DNA of 64,000 nucleotides from JABDMD01 sp965203475 (GCA_965203475.1 OZ241890.1:2232001-2296000); one strand, 5' to 3'; shown: positions 28,401-37,315, counted from the first letter of the stretch. Program-made: numbers and translations. Notes: a model not told the origin generated them from the letters alone.

Positions 28401-28521
28401 CGATTTCTGGAGTCAGTTGGATGGGTAGTAAAGAGAGCGCAACGACGCCAAACACTGTAACTAATAAACAACCCACTAATGTTGCTACTGGATTGCTTAA
28501 AGCAAGTTTTAATAAATTCAT
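25471..28521 (-). CDS. RND efflux permease (AcrB/HAE1 superfamily)
   Basis: A 1016-residue inner-membrane pump with twelve helices in two repeated halves and two large periplasmic loops. The TM4 motif reads VGMVMDAAIIVLENI: the first of the two AcrB relay aspartates is kept but the second is Ala. The TM10 segment reads GLVVNNAILLVH, with Asn where AcrB has the relay Lys. The proton path therefore differs from AcrB, as in other RND subgroups. It overlaps the adaptor gene by four bases. No outer-membrane channel gene is nearby, so it may use a shared TolC. Confidence 0.92.
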   Translation of the reverse strand: MNLLKLALSNPVATLVGCLLVTVFGVVALSLLPIQLTPEIEQPEIVINTNWRATAPEEIESEIIEPQEKQLRGLPGMKELLSEASRGSGKITITFEVDYDLNRALIEVINRLNRVPSYPEDADEPVISTAGGRGRPIAWFIIKPNADNPRPIETYRDFVEEVVQTRFERVTGVALSEVRGGNEYEVRITIDPYKSAGLNIDLPKATRLAGGNEDVSGGSINVSKRRYTLRYTGALNPQELSELILEWRDGRAIALRDIADVEVRTVDRNNFVITKGSQSIAVNAYRETGVNVLETMRDLREAVAEIEQGPFKRANLNIEQVYDETVYIDSAIQLLRNNLGLGVLLAVVVLWWFLRKLRATLIVTLTIPLCLLMTFIVMNATGRTMNVISLAGMAFAVGMVMDAAIIVLENIVRMRERGASAYDAAIKGTTQVWPALFASTLTTIAIFLPILFLKDQSGQLFSDLAIAISAAIATSLIVASLVIPTAMYKFTQELQLEDVHFSWWEKITNFIVNLTSTPTRRYAWIVGLIIVSLALTLIALPKTSYLPTGNRNLVFGIVVPPPGVNIDHIEKEMGNVIAERMQPYIDGSKEPKIKHYFFVANSGSIFLGARAAVANKKQVDATLEVVRSAIRGFPDSFAIVQKASLFSGVGGRTEIDINIQGSNIDSLLRAAQVGFFKIPTIFEGVRPRPRPGLQLAEPELQLIPKENRIIEAGWDRGTMASITRLLGQGLFVGEYFNGEEKLDIITRVQTWTTPEELAAIPMYTPNGGTLPVSELVDIKRTAGPDLIRRLDRRRTVTLELRPPDGMPLEVAINKIKQEVVPAMETLLPEDGEIRLSGSADNLKTAIKSFTNSFILAIIILYLLISALFRSFVDSLLVILALPLATVGGVIMLQVLKLPADLLTMLGFIILLGLVVNNAILLVHQARNGERQGLDRIQAVRESVRIRLRPILMSTLTSIFGMLPLLLIPGAGSELYKGLAGVIVGGMLISTVFTLLLLPSLLQLGDSINTDTASATA

Positions 28522-29594
28522 GAGCCTGCATGCAGCGGTTTAATGGTAACGCGCATTCCTGGTTGTAAATTCTCTCCGCCGCGAGTGACAACTCGATCAC
28601 CGGCTTGAATATTTCCAATCACTTCAATTAATGTTTGGTCTGCAATTCCGGTGTCAACATTAACGCGTTCAGCTACAGATTCTTGGTTAATGCGAAACAC
28701 ATAAATTGCTTCGCGTCTTAAAATTAACGCATCACGTGGTACCAGTACGGCTTCTCTTGAATGCGCGGTCGGAATTGCAATGCGCAATAAATTGCCTGCA
28801 CTAAGAATTTGTTCTGTTTGATTCGATGCTGGAACTTCAACACGTAATTCATATAAGCGCGACACATCACCTCCTACAGGAACCAATGCACGCACCTTGC
28901 CTGTATTACTTACTTGCCCATTGCTATATAACAATGGAGTACCAATGGCCACAAATTGTAAAGCGGTTGCAGGAATATGCGTTTGAATTTCTAAATTGCT
29001 GGCGCTTACCAGACGTACAATGGTAGATCCATCATCTGCCCACTCACCTTCTTGTAATAGCTGTGCAGCAACCACTCCATCAAATGGAGCAACTATACTT
29101 GCACGTCGTAATCTTTCTTCGGCTTGTGCCAAGCGTGCACGTGCAGAAGCCATGTTGCTTCGTGCAACGGCTTGATCTGAAATTGCCTGGTCCAGTTGAT
29201 TGCGTGCAACATTATTATCTAATAGTAATTCTTCAAAACGTTTTACTTCTTTAGAGTGCAAATCATACTTTGCTTTTTCACTTTGAATAGTAGCTTTTTC
29301 TTCATAAACTTGTTGCTGAATAAATACATCATCAAGTTTTGCAACAACATCACCTTTGTTAATTCGATCTCCGACTTCTGTTACCCAAGTAAGCCGTCCT
29401 GATATTTCTGCAGCTAAATCTGCATCATCTCTGCTAATTACGGTTGCGCTATACCACGCTGTGGGAGATAAAGTTTTGGTAGTGGCTTCTTCTATGACAA
29501 CATTGGCAGGAGGTGGTCCTTTGTGTTCTTCGGCCAGTAAAGTAACCGTATAAAATATTGATACTAAAACTAGGGCTGAAGCTAAACTTTTCAT
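28518..29594 (-). CDS. RND periplasmic adaptor (membrane fusion protein)
   Basis: A 358-residue HlyD/AcrA-like adaptor with a signal peptide (ALVLVSIFYTVTLLA). A lipoyl half-motif is at about 60-85 (AEISGRLTWVTEVGDRINKGDVV) and a helical hairpin at about 95-165. The second lipoyl half follows (RRASIVAPFDGVVAAQLLQEGEW), with beta-barrel and membrane-proximal domains to the end. No lipobox is seen. It is the first gene of the adaptor-pump operon, translationally coupled by ATGA to the pump. Confidence 0.92.
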   Translation of the reverse strand: MKSLASALVLVSIFYTVTLLAEEHKGPPPANVVIEEATTKTLSPTAWYSATVISRDDADLAAEISGRLTWVTEVGDRINKGDVVAKLDDVFIQQQVYEEKATIQSEKAKYDLHSKEVKRFEELLLDNNVARNQLDQAISDQAVARSNMASARARLAQAEERLRRASIVAPFDGVVAAQLLQEGEWADDGSTIVRLVSASNLEIQTHIPATALQFVAIGTPLLYSNGQVSNTGKVRALVPVGGDVSRLYELRVEVPASNQTEQILSAGNLLRIAIPTAHSREAVLVPRDALILRREAIYVFRINQESVAERVNVDTGIADQTLIEVIGNIQAGDRVVTRGGENLQPGMRVTIKPLHAGS

Positions 29595-29692
29595 AACATG
29601 AATTGTATAGGAAGAAGCATTTATATTTGAGAACAGATGTTTGAAAAGTAATATTTTTTTGTAACTACTTACTAAGATAGATGTTTTATTAA

Positions 29693-30652
29693 CTAGTTCA
29701 ATGCTCCTCCACAGCTACTACCTTGACCTGCCGTGCACCCATAGCAGTGTTCGGCTATTGTTATTGCATTATTGGTTAGGTCAGAATTCATTAGCTCACT
29801 AAGATGGGTACGGACTTGATTATTAAACGGAATTCCTAAGCCTAGCATCTGATTGAAATCACAATCGTATACATATCCCTGCCAATCAATACTGATTAAT
29901 GATCGGCACATTACGGAATTTAAGTTCTGATAGGAGTAAGAGTCGCGCAGCAATTGCATATAATCATCAAATTGACCTTTAGAAACGAGTGTACTTCCAA
30001 AGCGTTGGATTGGCATATTAGTGATGGTAAATAGATGATTAAAACAGACACCATATTCCGCAAGGAACTTTTTATAATCCGCTTCAAGTGTTTCCTGCGC
30101 AGGTGGTAAAATAGGTCCTTGAGGGTTATATACCAAGGTCAGAGTTAAATTAGAGGTACCGTTTCCATAACCCAGTTGATTTAATTTTTGTAATACTGAA
30201 ATACTTTTTTTAAATACCCCTTTACCTCGTTGTTTGTCTACATTCTCTTCTAGGTAACAAGGTAGTGAGGCCACAATTTCTACTTTGTGCTCAGCTAAAA
30301 AATTTGCTGTGTCTTCTTGACCTAGTTCATCTAACACCGTGAGGTTGCATCGATCAATAACATGTCGTGATTGAGCACGAAATGTTTCAACAAGTGTTCT
30401 AAATTTTGGATGTAACTCAGGTGCACCACCGGTGATATCGATCGTTTGTATATTTTGTTTATCGACAAAATTAATAATTGTATCAATGTTCTCATCACTC
30501 ATCATTTCTGTGCGTGTAGGCCCTGCATTAACATGACAATGTACACAAGACTGATTGCATCGATAGCCTAAATTTATTTGTAGGGTTTCCAGTTTCCGAC
30601 GTTTAATTTTTGGAAAGTCTGTTTGTTTAAGTAGGTGTAGTGTCTCGTGCAT
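29693..30652 (-). CDS. arsS: Arsenosugar-type radical SAM enzyme ArsS
   Basis: Radical SAM protein of the ArsS family (with the DUF3641 C-terminus), linked to 5'-deoxyadenosyl transfer to dimethylarsenite in arsenosugar synthesis. The 319 residues carry the [4Fe-4S] SAM motif CNQSCVHC (about residue 32) in NLGYRCNQSC, the glycine motif DITGGAPE, and a C-terminal auxiliary cysteine set in CYGCTAGQGSSCGG. The gene begins nine bases after the flavin reductase stop, so the two form an operon. No arsM methyltransferase lies in the window, so arsenic as substrate rests on family knowledge. Confidence 0.9.
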   Translation of the reverse strand: MHETLHLLKQTDFPKIKRRKLETLQINLGYRCNQSCVHCHVNAGPTRTEMMSDENIDTIINFVDKQNIQTIDITGGAPELHPKFRTLVETFRAQSRHVIDRCNLTVLDELGQEDTANFLAEHKVEIVASLPCYLEENVDKQRGKGVFKKSISVLQKLNQLGYGNGTSNLTLTLVYNPQGPILPPAQETLEADYKKFLAEYGVCFNHLFTITNMPIQRFGSTLVSKGQFDDYMQLLRDSYSYQNLNSVMCRSLISIDWQGYVYDCDFNQMLGLGIPFNNQVRTHLSELMNSDLTNNAITIAEHCYGCTAGQGSSCGGALN

Positions 30653-30660
30653 ATTTAACT

Positions 30661-32793
30661 CTAATTATTTCGACGAAAGTCGTGATACTTTTTAATCCAT
30701 TGTAATAGTTTTTGCGGTGCATGGGCACGTTTCCATTCCCCTGCCGCATATTTATTAGCTTCTGCAAGTGTTGGGTAAATATGAATGGTGCCTAATATCT
30801 TATTTAGACCAAAACCTTGTTTCATTGCAGTTACAAATTCAGTAATTAAATCTCCCGCATGGCTACCTGCAATAGTGGCGCCGAGTATAGTGTCTTTCCC
30901 GGGTATGGTTAAAACTTTTACTAAGCCATAGGCATCTTCATCCGCAATGGCGCGGTCAAGATCTGATATATCATAGGTTGTAACTTCATATTCAATACTA
31001 TTTTGCTTGGCTTCCTGTTCATTTAAACCTACGCGTGCTACCTCAGGTTCGATAAACGTACACCAGGGTATGACAGAATAATCGACGCTAAATTTCTTAA
31101 ATGCCCCAAATAATGAATTCACACTGCTATACCAGGCTTGATGTGAAGCGACATGTGTAAATTCATAGGGTCCTGCTACATCGCCACAGGCATATATGTT
31201 TGGATAGTTGGTCTGCAAAAACTCATTTAACATCAATTTTCCATTGTCTTGACAGTCAATATTTAAATGATCTGACCAAATGTTCTCAGTGCGTGCTTGT
31301 CTTCCTACGGCAATTAAAATCACATCGAATTCAATTTCTACATTTTGATTATTGTATTGGCAGATTAGTACTTGATTACCATTTCTTACTAAAAATTCTT
31401 TTGCCGTATGGTTAGTTAAAGTATTTACGCCGTCCTTTTGTAATGAATTTACCACCATTTCTGAAAACTCTGGATCTTCACGAAACATAATACGTGAAGC
31501 CATTTCTACTTGAGTGACCTTCGAGCCTAGGCGTGCAAAGCATTGTGCGAGTTCACAACCGATGGGGCCGCCGCCTAGTACTATAAAGTTTTTCGGTAGC
31601 TCTTCTAACTCCCAAACCGAGTCAGAAGTGACATATTTAATTGATTCTATTCCTTTAATAGGAGGAACCAGTGGAGAAGCACCTGTAGCAAGAATGATGT
31701 TCCGAGTGGTTAACTTATTTTGATTAACTTCAACCGTCCAAGGATCCAATATTTTGGCTTCACCCTCTAAGCATTCTACCCCGAATTTTGTATAACGATC
31801 GATAGAATCATGAGGCTCTATTTTTTTAATGACACTTTTTACACGCTGCATAATGTCTTTGAAATCAAATTCTATATTTGCTGATTTGATTCCATATTTA
31901 TTGGCATGCTTAGTTTCAGATATAAACTTTGCCGAACGAATCAATGCTTTGGATGGGATGCAGCCATAATGTAAACATTCACCACCCATTTTATTTTTTT
32001 CAATGAGTGTGACTTTAGCTTTTACAGCAGCTGCAATATAGGCAGATACTAAACCTGCAGCGCCGGCGCCAATAACAATTAAATTTCGATCAAATGTTTT
32101 TGGTCTCTTAAATCCTTTGTATACGCGTTTTGATTTAATAATCGAAACAATTTTTTTTGCAATCCATGGAAATATGGCAAGCAATACAAATGCAGATATT
32201 ATTTTTGCTGAAAATATTCCTTGTAATGATTCGACATTTGCTAATTGCGTTCCTACATTTACAAAAATTACAGAACCTGCAAACATTCCAAGTAAACTTG
32301 TTACTGCAAATACTAATGTACGCATAGGCGTTAAGCCCATAAGTACATTAATCACAAAAAATGGAAATATAGGAATTAGACGTAAAGTAAAAAGATAAAA
32401 GGCACCATCTTTTTCGATCCCACGGTTGATAGTGCTTATACGTTTTCCATACTTATTTTGAATAAAATCACGTAATAAATATCTTGAAATTAAAAATGAA
32501 ATAGTGGCGCCAACTGTTGCTGCCAATAATACAATAGGTACACCGAGCAACAGACCAAAGATTGCACCTGCCAAAACGGATAATACACCGGCGCCTGGTA
32601 AAGCTAATGCTGCTACTGCTACATAAATTAAGAAAAAAATTAAAATGGTTTGATATGGGTTGTCTTTATAGAAATTTGTTATTTGTTCTTGCTGAGATTT
32701 CACATATGAAAAATCTAAATATTGCTGCAAATCAAATATAAAAAAAACAGCAATTAATACCGCGACAACTATAAGGGCAATGATCTTTTTCAT
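30661..32793 (-). CDS. TVP38/DedA-like membrane domain fused to a flavin disulfide reductase
   Basis: A 710-residue fusion. Residues 1-~225 are a TVP38/SNARE-associated membrane domain with about six helices (ALPGAGVLSVLAGAIFGLLLG and RLIPIFPFFVINVLMG). Residues ~235-710 are a class I pyridine-nucleotide disulfide oxidoreductase of the mercuric reductase or lipoamide dehydrogenase type: FAD site IVIGAGAAGLVSAYIAA, redox pair CLHYGCIPSKAL, NAD site FIVLGGGPIGCELAQ and FAD site NIYACGDVAG. The C-terminal dimer domain has HIYPTLAE in place of the lipoamide dehydrogenase HAHPTLSE-type base motif. It lacks the N-terminal metal-binding domain of MerA. It probably reduces a membrane-proximal disulfide or metal(loid); arsS is next in the operon. 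Confidence 0.9.
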   Translation of the reverse strand: MKKIIALIVVAVLIAVFFIFDLQQYLDFSYVKSQQEQITNFYKDNPYQTILIFFLIYVAVAALALPGAGVLSVLAGAIFGLLLGVPIVLLAATVGATISFLISRYLLRDFIQNKYGKRISTINRGIEKDGAFYLFTLRLIPIFPFFVINVLMGLTPMRTLVFAVTSLLGMFAGSVIFVNVGTQLANVESLQGIFSAKIISAFVLLAIFPWIAKKIVSIIKSKRVYKGFKRPKTFDRNLIVIGAGAAGLVSAYIAAAVKAKVTLIEKNKMGGECLHYGCIPSKALIRSAKFISETKHANKYGIKSANIEFDFKDIMQRVKSVIKKIEPHDSIDRYTKFGVECLEGEAKILDPWTVEVNQNKLTTRNIILATGASPLVPPIKGIESIKYVTSDSVWELEELPKNFIVLGGGPIGCELAQCFARLGSKVTQVEMASRIMFREDPEFSEMVVNSLQKDGVNTLTNHTAKEFLVRNGNQVLICQYNNQNVEIEFDVILIAVGRQARTENIWSDHLNIDCQDNGKLMLNEFLQTNYPNIYACGDVAGPYEFTHVASHQAWYSSVNSLFGAFKKFSVDYSVIPWCTFIEPEVARVGLNEQEAKQNSIEYEVTTYDISDLDRAIADEDAYGLVKVLTIPGKDTILGATIAGSHAGDLITEFVTAMKQGFGLNKILGTIHIYPTLAEANKYAAGEWKRAHAPQKLLQWIKKYHDFRRNN

Positions 32794-32868
32794 TGTGAAT
32801 TAAATTTTATGTAGATTCATGTAATGCAATTTGCCTACAATATCAGTATTTAATATAAAAGTTTTACA

Positions 32869-33762
32869 ATGCGCTTAGCTACTTGCTTATTTAATCATCA
32901 ATCACAAATTGCCATCGTGCAAGATGATAAGGCTTTTTTGCCCATGACTATTTCATCCTGGAATAAAAATATTAGTAGTATGCAGCAGTTGATCGATGCA
33001 GGAGACCAATTCTTACAGGAATTACAGAAATTAGTTGAACAATCAAAACAGGACGAATGGATAGGGTTAGAGCAAGTGGAATTACAGTCTCCAATTCCAA
33101 GACCTCGCCAAAATATTATGTGTTTAGGTTGGAATTACATTGAACACGTACAAGAAACGACTGGTAAAACGCTGGAGGCTCCAAAATTACCGAAGTATCC
33201 AATCATATTTACCAAGGCGGTTTCCAGCATGAATGGCCCCTATTCAGATATTCCAGTGAATTTGAATATCTCGGACAAAATGGATTGGGAAGTAGAACTA
33301 GGGGTAATTATTGGAAAAGGGGGGGCAGGCATATCCAAAGAAAATGCCCTGCAGCATGTTTTTGGTTATACAGTTATCAATGATGTTTCGGCACGTGATT
33401 ATCAAAAACGGCATAAACAATTTTTTGTGGGGAAAAGTTTTACTGGTGCATGTCCGATGGGGCCATGGATTGTGACACGTGATGAAATTCCAGATCCCCA
33501 AAATTTGAATTTATACAGTCGAGTGAATGGCGAAATCAAACAAGACTCCAATACAAAATTTCAAATATTTGATGTGGCTACCGTCATTGAAACTTTATCT
33601 CAGGGCATGGCGTTGGAAGCGGGGGATGTCATTGCTACCGGTACACCAAGTGGCGTGGGTTATGTGCGTAATCCTCCTGAGTATTTAATGCCCGGTGATG
33701 TTGTTGAGTGTGAAGTGGAAAAGATTGGATGTATACGAAATAAAATTACGGCAACATCGTAA
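32869..33762 (+). CDS. Fumarylacetoacetate hydrolase family protein
   Basis: A 297-residue FAH-fold enzyme, a superfamily of hydrolases, decarboxylases and isomerases of 2-oxo acids. The catalytic core starts near residue 80 with NIMCLGWNYIEHVQETTG. Metal-binding acidic residues are seen in MDWEVELGVIIGKGG, followed by VINDVSARDYQKRH and ATGTPSGVGYVRNPPEYLMPGDVVECE. The substrate is not predictable; acylpyruvase or oxaloacetate decarboxylase activity is common. Its end overlaps the convergent hydrolase by 17 bases. Confidence 0.88.
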   Translation: MRLATCLFNHQSQIAIVQDDKAFLPMTISSWNKNISSMQQLIDAGDQFLQELQKLVEQSKQDEWIGLEQVELQSPIPRPRQNIMCLGWNYIEHVQETTGKTLEAPKLPKYPIIFTKAVSSMNGPYSDIPVNLNISDKMDWEVELGVIIGKGGAGISKENALQHVFGYTVINDVSARDYQKRHKQFFVGKSFTGACPMGPWIVTRDEIPDPQNLNLYSRVNGEIKQDSNTKFQIFDVATVIETLSQGMALEAGDVIATGTPSGVGYVRNPPEYLMPGDVVECEVEKIGCIRNKITATS

Positions 33763-34576
33763 CTAATGCACGCTGTAATTCTTCAAAGTATTTTTTCTTT
33801 GAGAGCAAAAAACCATTTCCATGTCCACCATTAATCTCAATAAATTTTTTTGGTTGTTTGGCTAATGCAAAATTTAACTTCGCGTGTGAGTAAGGAATTA
33901 CTTCATCATCTTTGCTGTGAATAATCAGCAAAGGACAGGTTAATTCTCGCAGTTTATGTTTAGTTGCATATTTATGTTTAACAAGTAAATCCGTCGGCAT
34001 AAATGGATAATGCTTGGCGGATGCATCTGGCATAGAGGTAAAAGTAGATTCCAGTATCAGCATTGCTGGTTGAACTTTTTTTGCCAGTTCAGCGCCGACA
34101 CCCCCGCCCAGTGAACGACCGAATATAATAATTTTGTTTACTTGAATATTTCGCGTATTACTTAGGTAATTCCAAGCAGCTTCTGCATCTAAATAAGTGC
34201 CCAATTCTGTTGGTTTTCCGCTACTGTTTCCAAAGCCTCGATAATCGATAATAAATACATTTAATCCAAGTTTATGTAGTATCAAAATGGTTTCCATGCG
34301 ATGTGAAATATTCCCTGCATTGCCATGAAAAAATAGTACGGTATTACTTTCATCAGGAGAATGTGAGCCGGAGGGGATAAACCAACCATGAATATTTTCA
34401 TCATCCGAAGTTTCAAGCATAACTTCTTCGTAAGCTAAATTGATTGAACTCGGGGTTGTAATGATTTTTCGCGAGGGTATAGAAGGTGCATAGATAAACC
34501 ATGTTTGAGCAAAATAAATTGCAACCATGGCTAGAAAATAAAAAATAAGAAGCGCTATAAATATTTTGATTAACAT
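33746..34576 (-). CDS. Membrane-anchored alpha/beta hydrolase (YfhR/ABHD13-like)
   Basis: A 276-residue hydrolase with an N-terminal membrane helix (IFIALLIFYFLAMVAIYFAQTW). The oxyanion segment is LFFHGNAGNISHR, the nucleophile elbow GRSLGGGVG (Ser about residue 153), the acid probably in IHSKDDEVIPYSHA, and the His in GGHGNGF near the C-terminus. This order matches the bacterial relatives of ABHD13. The active site would face the periplasm or the cytoplasmic side of the membrane. The natural substrate is unknown. Confidence 0.87.
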   Translation of the reverse strand: MLIKIFIALLIFYFLAMVAIYFAQTWFIYAPSIPSRKIITTPSSINLAYEEVMLETSDDENIHGWFIPSGSHSPDESNTVLFFHGNAGNISHRMETILILHKLGLNVFIIDYRGFGNSSGKPTELGTYLDAEAAWNYLSNTRNIQVNKIIIFGRSLGGGVGAELAKKVQPAMLILESTFTSMPDASAKHYPFMPTDLLVKHKYATKHKLRELTCPLLIIHSKDDEVIPYSHAKLNFALAKQPKKFIEINGGHGNGFLLSKKKYFEELQRALVTMLP

Positions 34577-34720
34577 ACTAAAATGGTAGCATTATCTAAA
34601 TAGAGTATATTTTTTAGAGAAACACCTTATCGTTTTATTAAAAACAATGTAGATTTTATAGACGAGTTGTAACGATACAAAGTTCAATCGGCGTGATTTT
34701 CAAAATTATTAAACAAAGTC

Positions 34721-35308
34721 ATGGATTTTAAACAACGTGTACAAGAAATTTTTACTCTGGAATCTCAAGCCATAGCGTCGATACCTGTGACCGATGAGTT
34801 TGAGCAAGCTGTACAAATGCTAAAGCAATGTCAGGGCAAAGTATTGACCACAGGTATGGGCAAGGCAGGGCATATCGCAAATAAGTTTTCCGCTACATTA
34901 TGTTCTACGGGTACACCAGCATCTTTTATTCACCCAGGAGAAGCTGCACATGGTGATTTAGGCTTAATCGAAGATAAAGATGCCATTGTTGCATTTTCCA
35001 CCAGTGGTAAAACGCGAGAAGTATTGGATTTGTTAGTGGCAGGTCGTGAGTTGGGTTTGCATACGGTGATTGGTATTACATCTCATCCGGATTCTAAACT
35101 TCGAGAATTAAGCGACGTTGTGATTGATATGGGAATACGTAAAGAAGCCTGTAAATTCGATTTGACGCCTACCTCCAGTATGGCCGTTATGCTTGCTATT
35201 AGTGATGCATTAGCCTTGTTATTAATGGAGCAAAATAAATTTACTCCAGAAGATTTTGGAAAACGACATCATGGAGGATATTTAGGTACAAAAGCTCGAA
35301 ATTCATAA
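34721..35308 (+). CDS. SIS-domain sugar-phosphate isomerase, KdsD-like without CBS domains
   Basis: A 195-residue sugar isomerase matching the N-terminal half of KdsD/KpsF/GutQ arabinose-5-phosphate isomerases, which interconvert ribulose- and arabinose-5-phosphate for Kdo. Motifs include GKVLTTGMGKAGHIANKFSATLCSTGTPASF, HPGEAAHGDLG and AFSTSGKTREV. The usual pair of C-terminal CBS domains is missing (about 328 residues in E. coli); the stop comes after LGTKARNS. Such short forms exist. A Kdo role is plausible; no other Kdo gene is adjacent. Confidence 0.82.
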   Translation: MDFKQRVQEIFTLESQAIASIPVTDEFEQAVQMLKQCQGKVLTTGMGKAGHIANKFSATLCSTGTPASFIHPGEAAHGDLGLIEDKDAIVAFSTSGKTREVLDLLVAGRELGLHTVIGITSHPDSKLRELSDVVIDMGIRKEACKFDLTPTSSMAVMLAISDALALLLMEQNKFTPEDFGKRHHGGYLGTKARNS

Positions 35309-35317
35309 TTTTTCAAA

Positions 35318-35899
35318 ATGAGAAAAATGTTTAAAAATTTCACTAGTATTTTATTAATTACATTATTTTTTATTTCAAGTTCAGTTCTAGCAGATCCTGT
35401 TGAGGGTGTGCACTTAGAACCATCCACGACCTGTGCCAATGAAACATTGCACTTAAATGGCGCAGGTGTTCGGAAAAAGTTTTTTATCAAGCTGTATGTT
35501 GCTGCTCTATACACGCCTGAACAAATTAATGATGCGCAACAAGTGCTGAATATGAATATACCCATGTGCATGCGTTTGCATATCATTTCATCCAAAATTA
35601 CAGCTGAAAAATTGGTAAATGCTACTCGTAAAGGTTTTGAACAAGCGACAAAAAACAAAACAGGTGAAATTGAAAAAGAAATAGAACATTTTTTAAGTTG
35701 GCTGGATCAGCCCATTTCCGTAGGTGATGTATTCCAATTCTCGTTTACGCCGACCAAAACTATCCAAGTGTTTAAAAATCAACTGTTGTTAGGAGAAATA
35801 ATGAATACACAATTTTCCCATGCACTGTTTGCCATTTGGTTAGGCGAAGCGCCCGTACAAGATGATTTGAAAGATGGTCTATTGGGAAATCAAAATTAG
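35318..35899 (+). CDS. Chalcone isomerase-like exported protein
   Basis: A 193-residue protein with a signal peptide (ILLITLFFISSSVLA) and a chalcone-isomerase-like fold: LNGAGVRKKFFIKLYVAALYTP at about 47-68, MRLHIISSKITAEKLVNA, and the C-terminal ALFAIWLGEAPVQDDLKDGLLG. Bacterial members are fatty-acid-binding-like envelope proteins, and plant-type isomerase activity is not expected. It is nine bases downstream of the SIS gene. Confidence 0.87.
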   Translation: MRKMFKNFTSILLITLFFISSSVLADPVEGVHLEPSTTCANETLHLNGAGVRKKFFIKLYVAALYTPEQINDAQQVLNMNIPMCMRLHIISSKITAEKLVNATRKGFEQATKNKTGEIEKEIEHFLSWLDQPISVGDVFQFSFTPTKTIQVFKNQLLLGEIMNTQFSHALFAIWLGEAPVQDDLKDGLLGNQN

Positions 35900-35911
35900 A
35901 TAAATTTTGCA

Positions 35912-36808
35912 ATGCCAAACACTATCGCACATTTTGCGGTTAATGGACTTATTACTCGAGGCCTAATTACTAAAGCAGATCTTAAGTGGATTTATCTTGC
36001 TTGTGTAATACCTGATTTGCCTTGGATATTGCAGCGAATCATTAAACTACTACCAATTTCAATTGATTTATATGACTTGCGTGCTTATTGTGTTGTGCAG
36101 TCATCATTATTCTTATGTTTGATGCTTTGTTTGGCACTTTCATTTTTAGCTAGAACGAAACGAAAAGTATTTATTATTTTATCAATAGGTGCTGTTTTGC
36201 ATTTGTTGCTAGATGCTGTGCAAATTAAATGGGCCAATGGTGTCCATTTATTTCTACCCGTGAATTGGGAATTGTTACGGTTTGATTTGTTTTGGCCAGA
36301 GAGTGTAGGAACATATTTATTGACTATTGCAGGTTTGGTGTATTTTATTTTTTATTTTAAAGAATCAATCGATATATCTGAAAAGATTAAAATTCCTTCA
36401 ACTCAAAATATCTTACTGTGTTTGTTCTTAATAACTGCATGGTTACTATTGCCGCTTTCTATGTTAAATCAAGTGTACCAACACAATAATCATTTTATAA
36501 GCACACTTAAAGATATCGAAGATAGAACTGGCGAGCTAATAGAAATAGATCGAAATAAAATTAAAGTTACTGACTCATCTACACAAATATATACTTTTTT
36601 TGCTGAATGGATAACACTACAAAATATTACATCAAGAGATAATCAAAATGTCTCCATAAAAGGTAAATTTATTAATAACAAAACCATTCATGTCGATGAG
36701 TATCATGAGCATTCTAAATTTAGAGACTTTGCATCTATATTCGGTCTATTTTTAGTAATAATCACGTGGGTTGGATTCTTTTCAAAAGTAATCTTCAAAA
36801 ATGACTAA
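35912..36808 (+). CDS. Integral membrane protein, YdjM-like metal-dependent hydrolase candidate
   Basis: A 298-residue protein with about six hydrophobic helices. The N-terminal half has histidines and acidic residues typical of the YdjM/DUF457-type group: HFAVNGLI, CVIPDLPWI, VLHLLLDAVQIKWANGVHLFLPVNWE. The region around 185-265 is soluble and beta-like. The hydrolase label is only inferred from motif placement. It overlaps sixA by eight bases. Confidence 0.65.
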   Translation: MPNTIAHFAVNGLITRGLITKADLKWIYLACVIPDLPWILQRIIKLLPISIDLYDLRAYCVVQSSLFLCLMLCLALSFLARTKRKVFIILSIGAVLHLLLDAVQIKWANGVHLFLPVNWELLRFDLFWPESVGTYLLTIAGLVYFIFYFKESIDISEKIKIPSTQNILLCLFLITAWLLLPLSMLNQVYQHNNHFISTLKDIEDRTGELIEIDRNKIKVTDSSTQIYTFFAEWITLQNITSRDNQNVSIKGKFINNKTIHVDEYHEHSKFRDFASIFGLFLVIITWVGFFSKVIFKND

Positions 36809-37292
36809 ACAATTAACGTTGATGCGTCATGCAAAGTCCAGTTGGGATGATGCCTCACTTTCCGATTTTGATCGACCTTTAAATGCTAGAGGCTTTAAAA
36901 ATGCACCGGAGATGGGTGAGCGACTAGCAGAGACCGATTTTCTGCCAGACATTATTATTACCAGTCCGGCAATACGCGCAAAAACCACGGCCGAACTCAT
37001 CGCTGAGCAAATAAAATTCAATAAAAATCAAATTTTGCAAGAACCGGCTATTTATGAAGCAGGCATTCAATCACTAGTGAATGTAGTGGCGGGTATAGAT
37101 GATGAACATCAACATGCCATGTTGGTAGGGCATAATCCTGGATTCACCTATGTATGTAACTACCTCTCCGATGCATCCATCGATAATATTCCTACCTGCG
37201 GAATTGTACATATAGAATTTGATGTCTCCACTTGGCAAAACATTGATGAGAGTAGTGGAAAATTAATTGATTTTGATTATCCTAAGAAGTGA
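36801..37292 (+). CDS. sixA: Phosphohistidine phosphatase SixA
   Basis: A 163-residue histidine phosphatase. The catalytic RHG-type motif is LMRHAKSSWDD (the usual Gly is Ala, normal for SixA) and the second His is in MLVGHNPGFT. SixA dephosphorylates phospho-His on HPt domains or the nitrogen PTS protein NPr. It is followed 23 bases later by a kinase-like gene, so the two may act together, though no partner is shown. Confidence 0.92.
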   Translation: MTKQLTLMRHAKSSWDDASLSDFDRPLNARGFKNAPEMGERLAETDFLPDIIITSPAIRAKTTAELIAEQIKFNKNQILQEPAIYEAGIQSLVNVVAGIDDEHQHAMLVGHNPGFTYVCNYLSDASIDNIPTCGIVHIEFDVSTWQNIDESSGKLIDFDYPKK

Positions 37293-37315
37293 AACCCATA
37301 ACATGAATAACAACG

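Noticed and set aside
30661..32793. Mercuric reductase MerA
   Set aside because: The redox pair is shared, but there is no N-terminal heavy-metal domain, no C-terminal vicinal Cys pair and no other mer gene.
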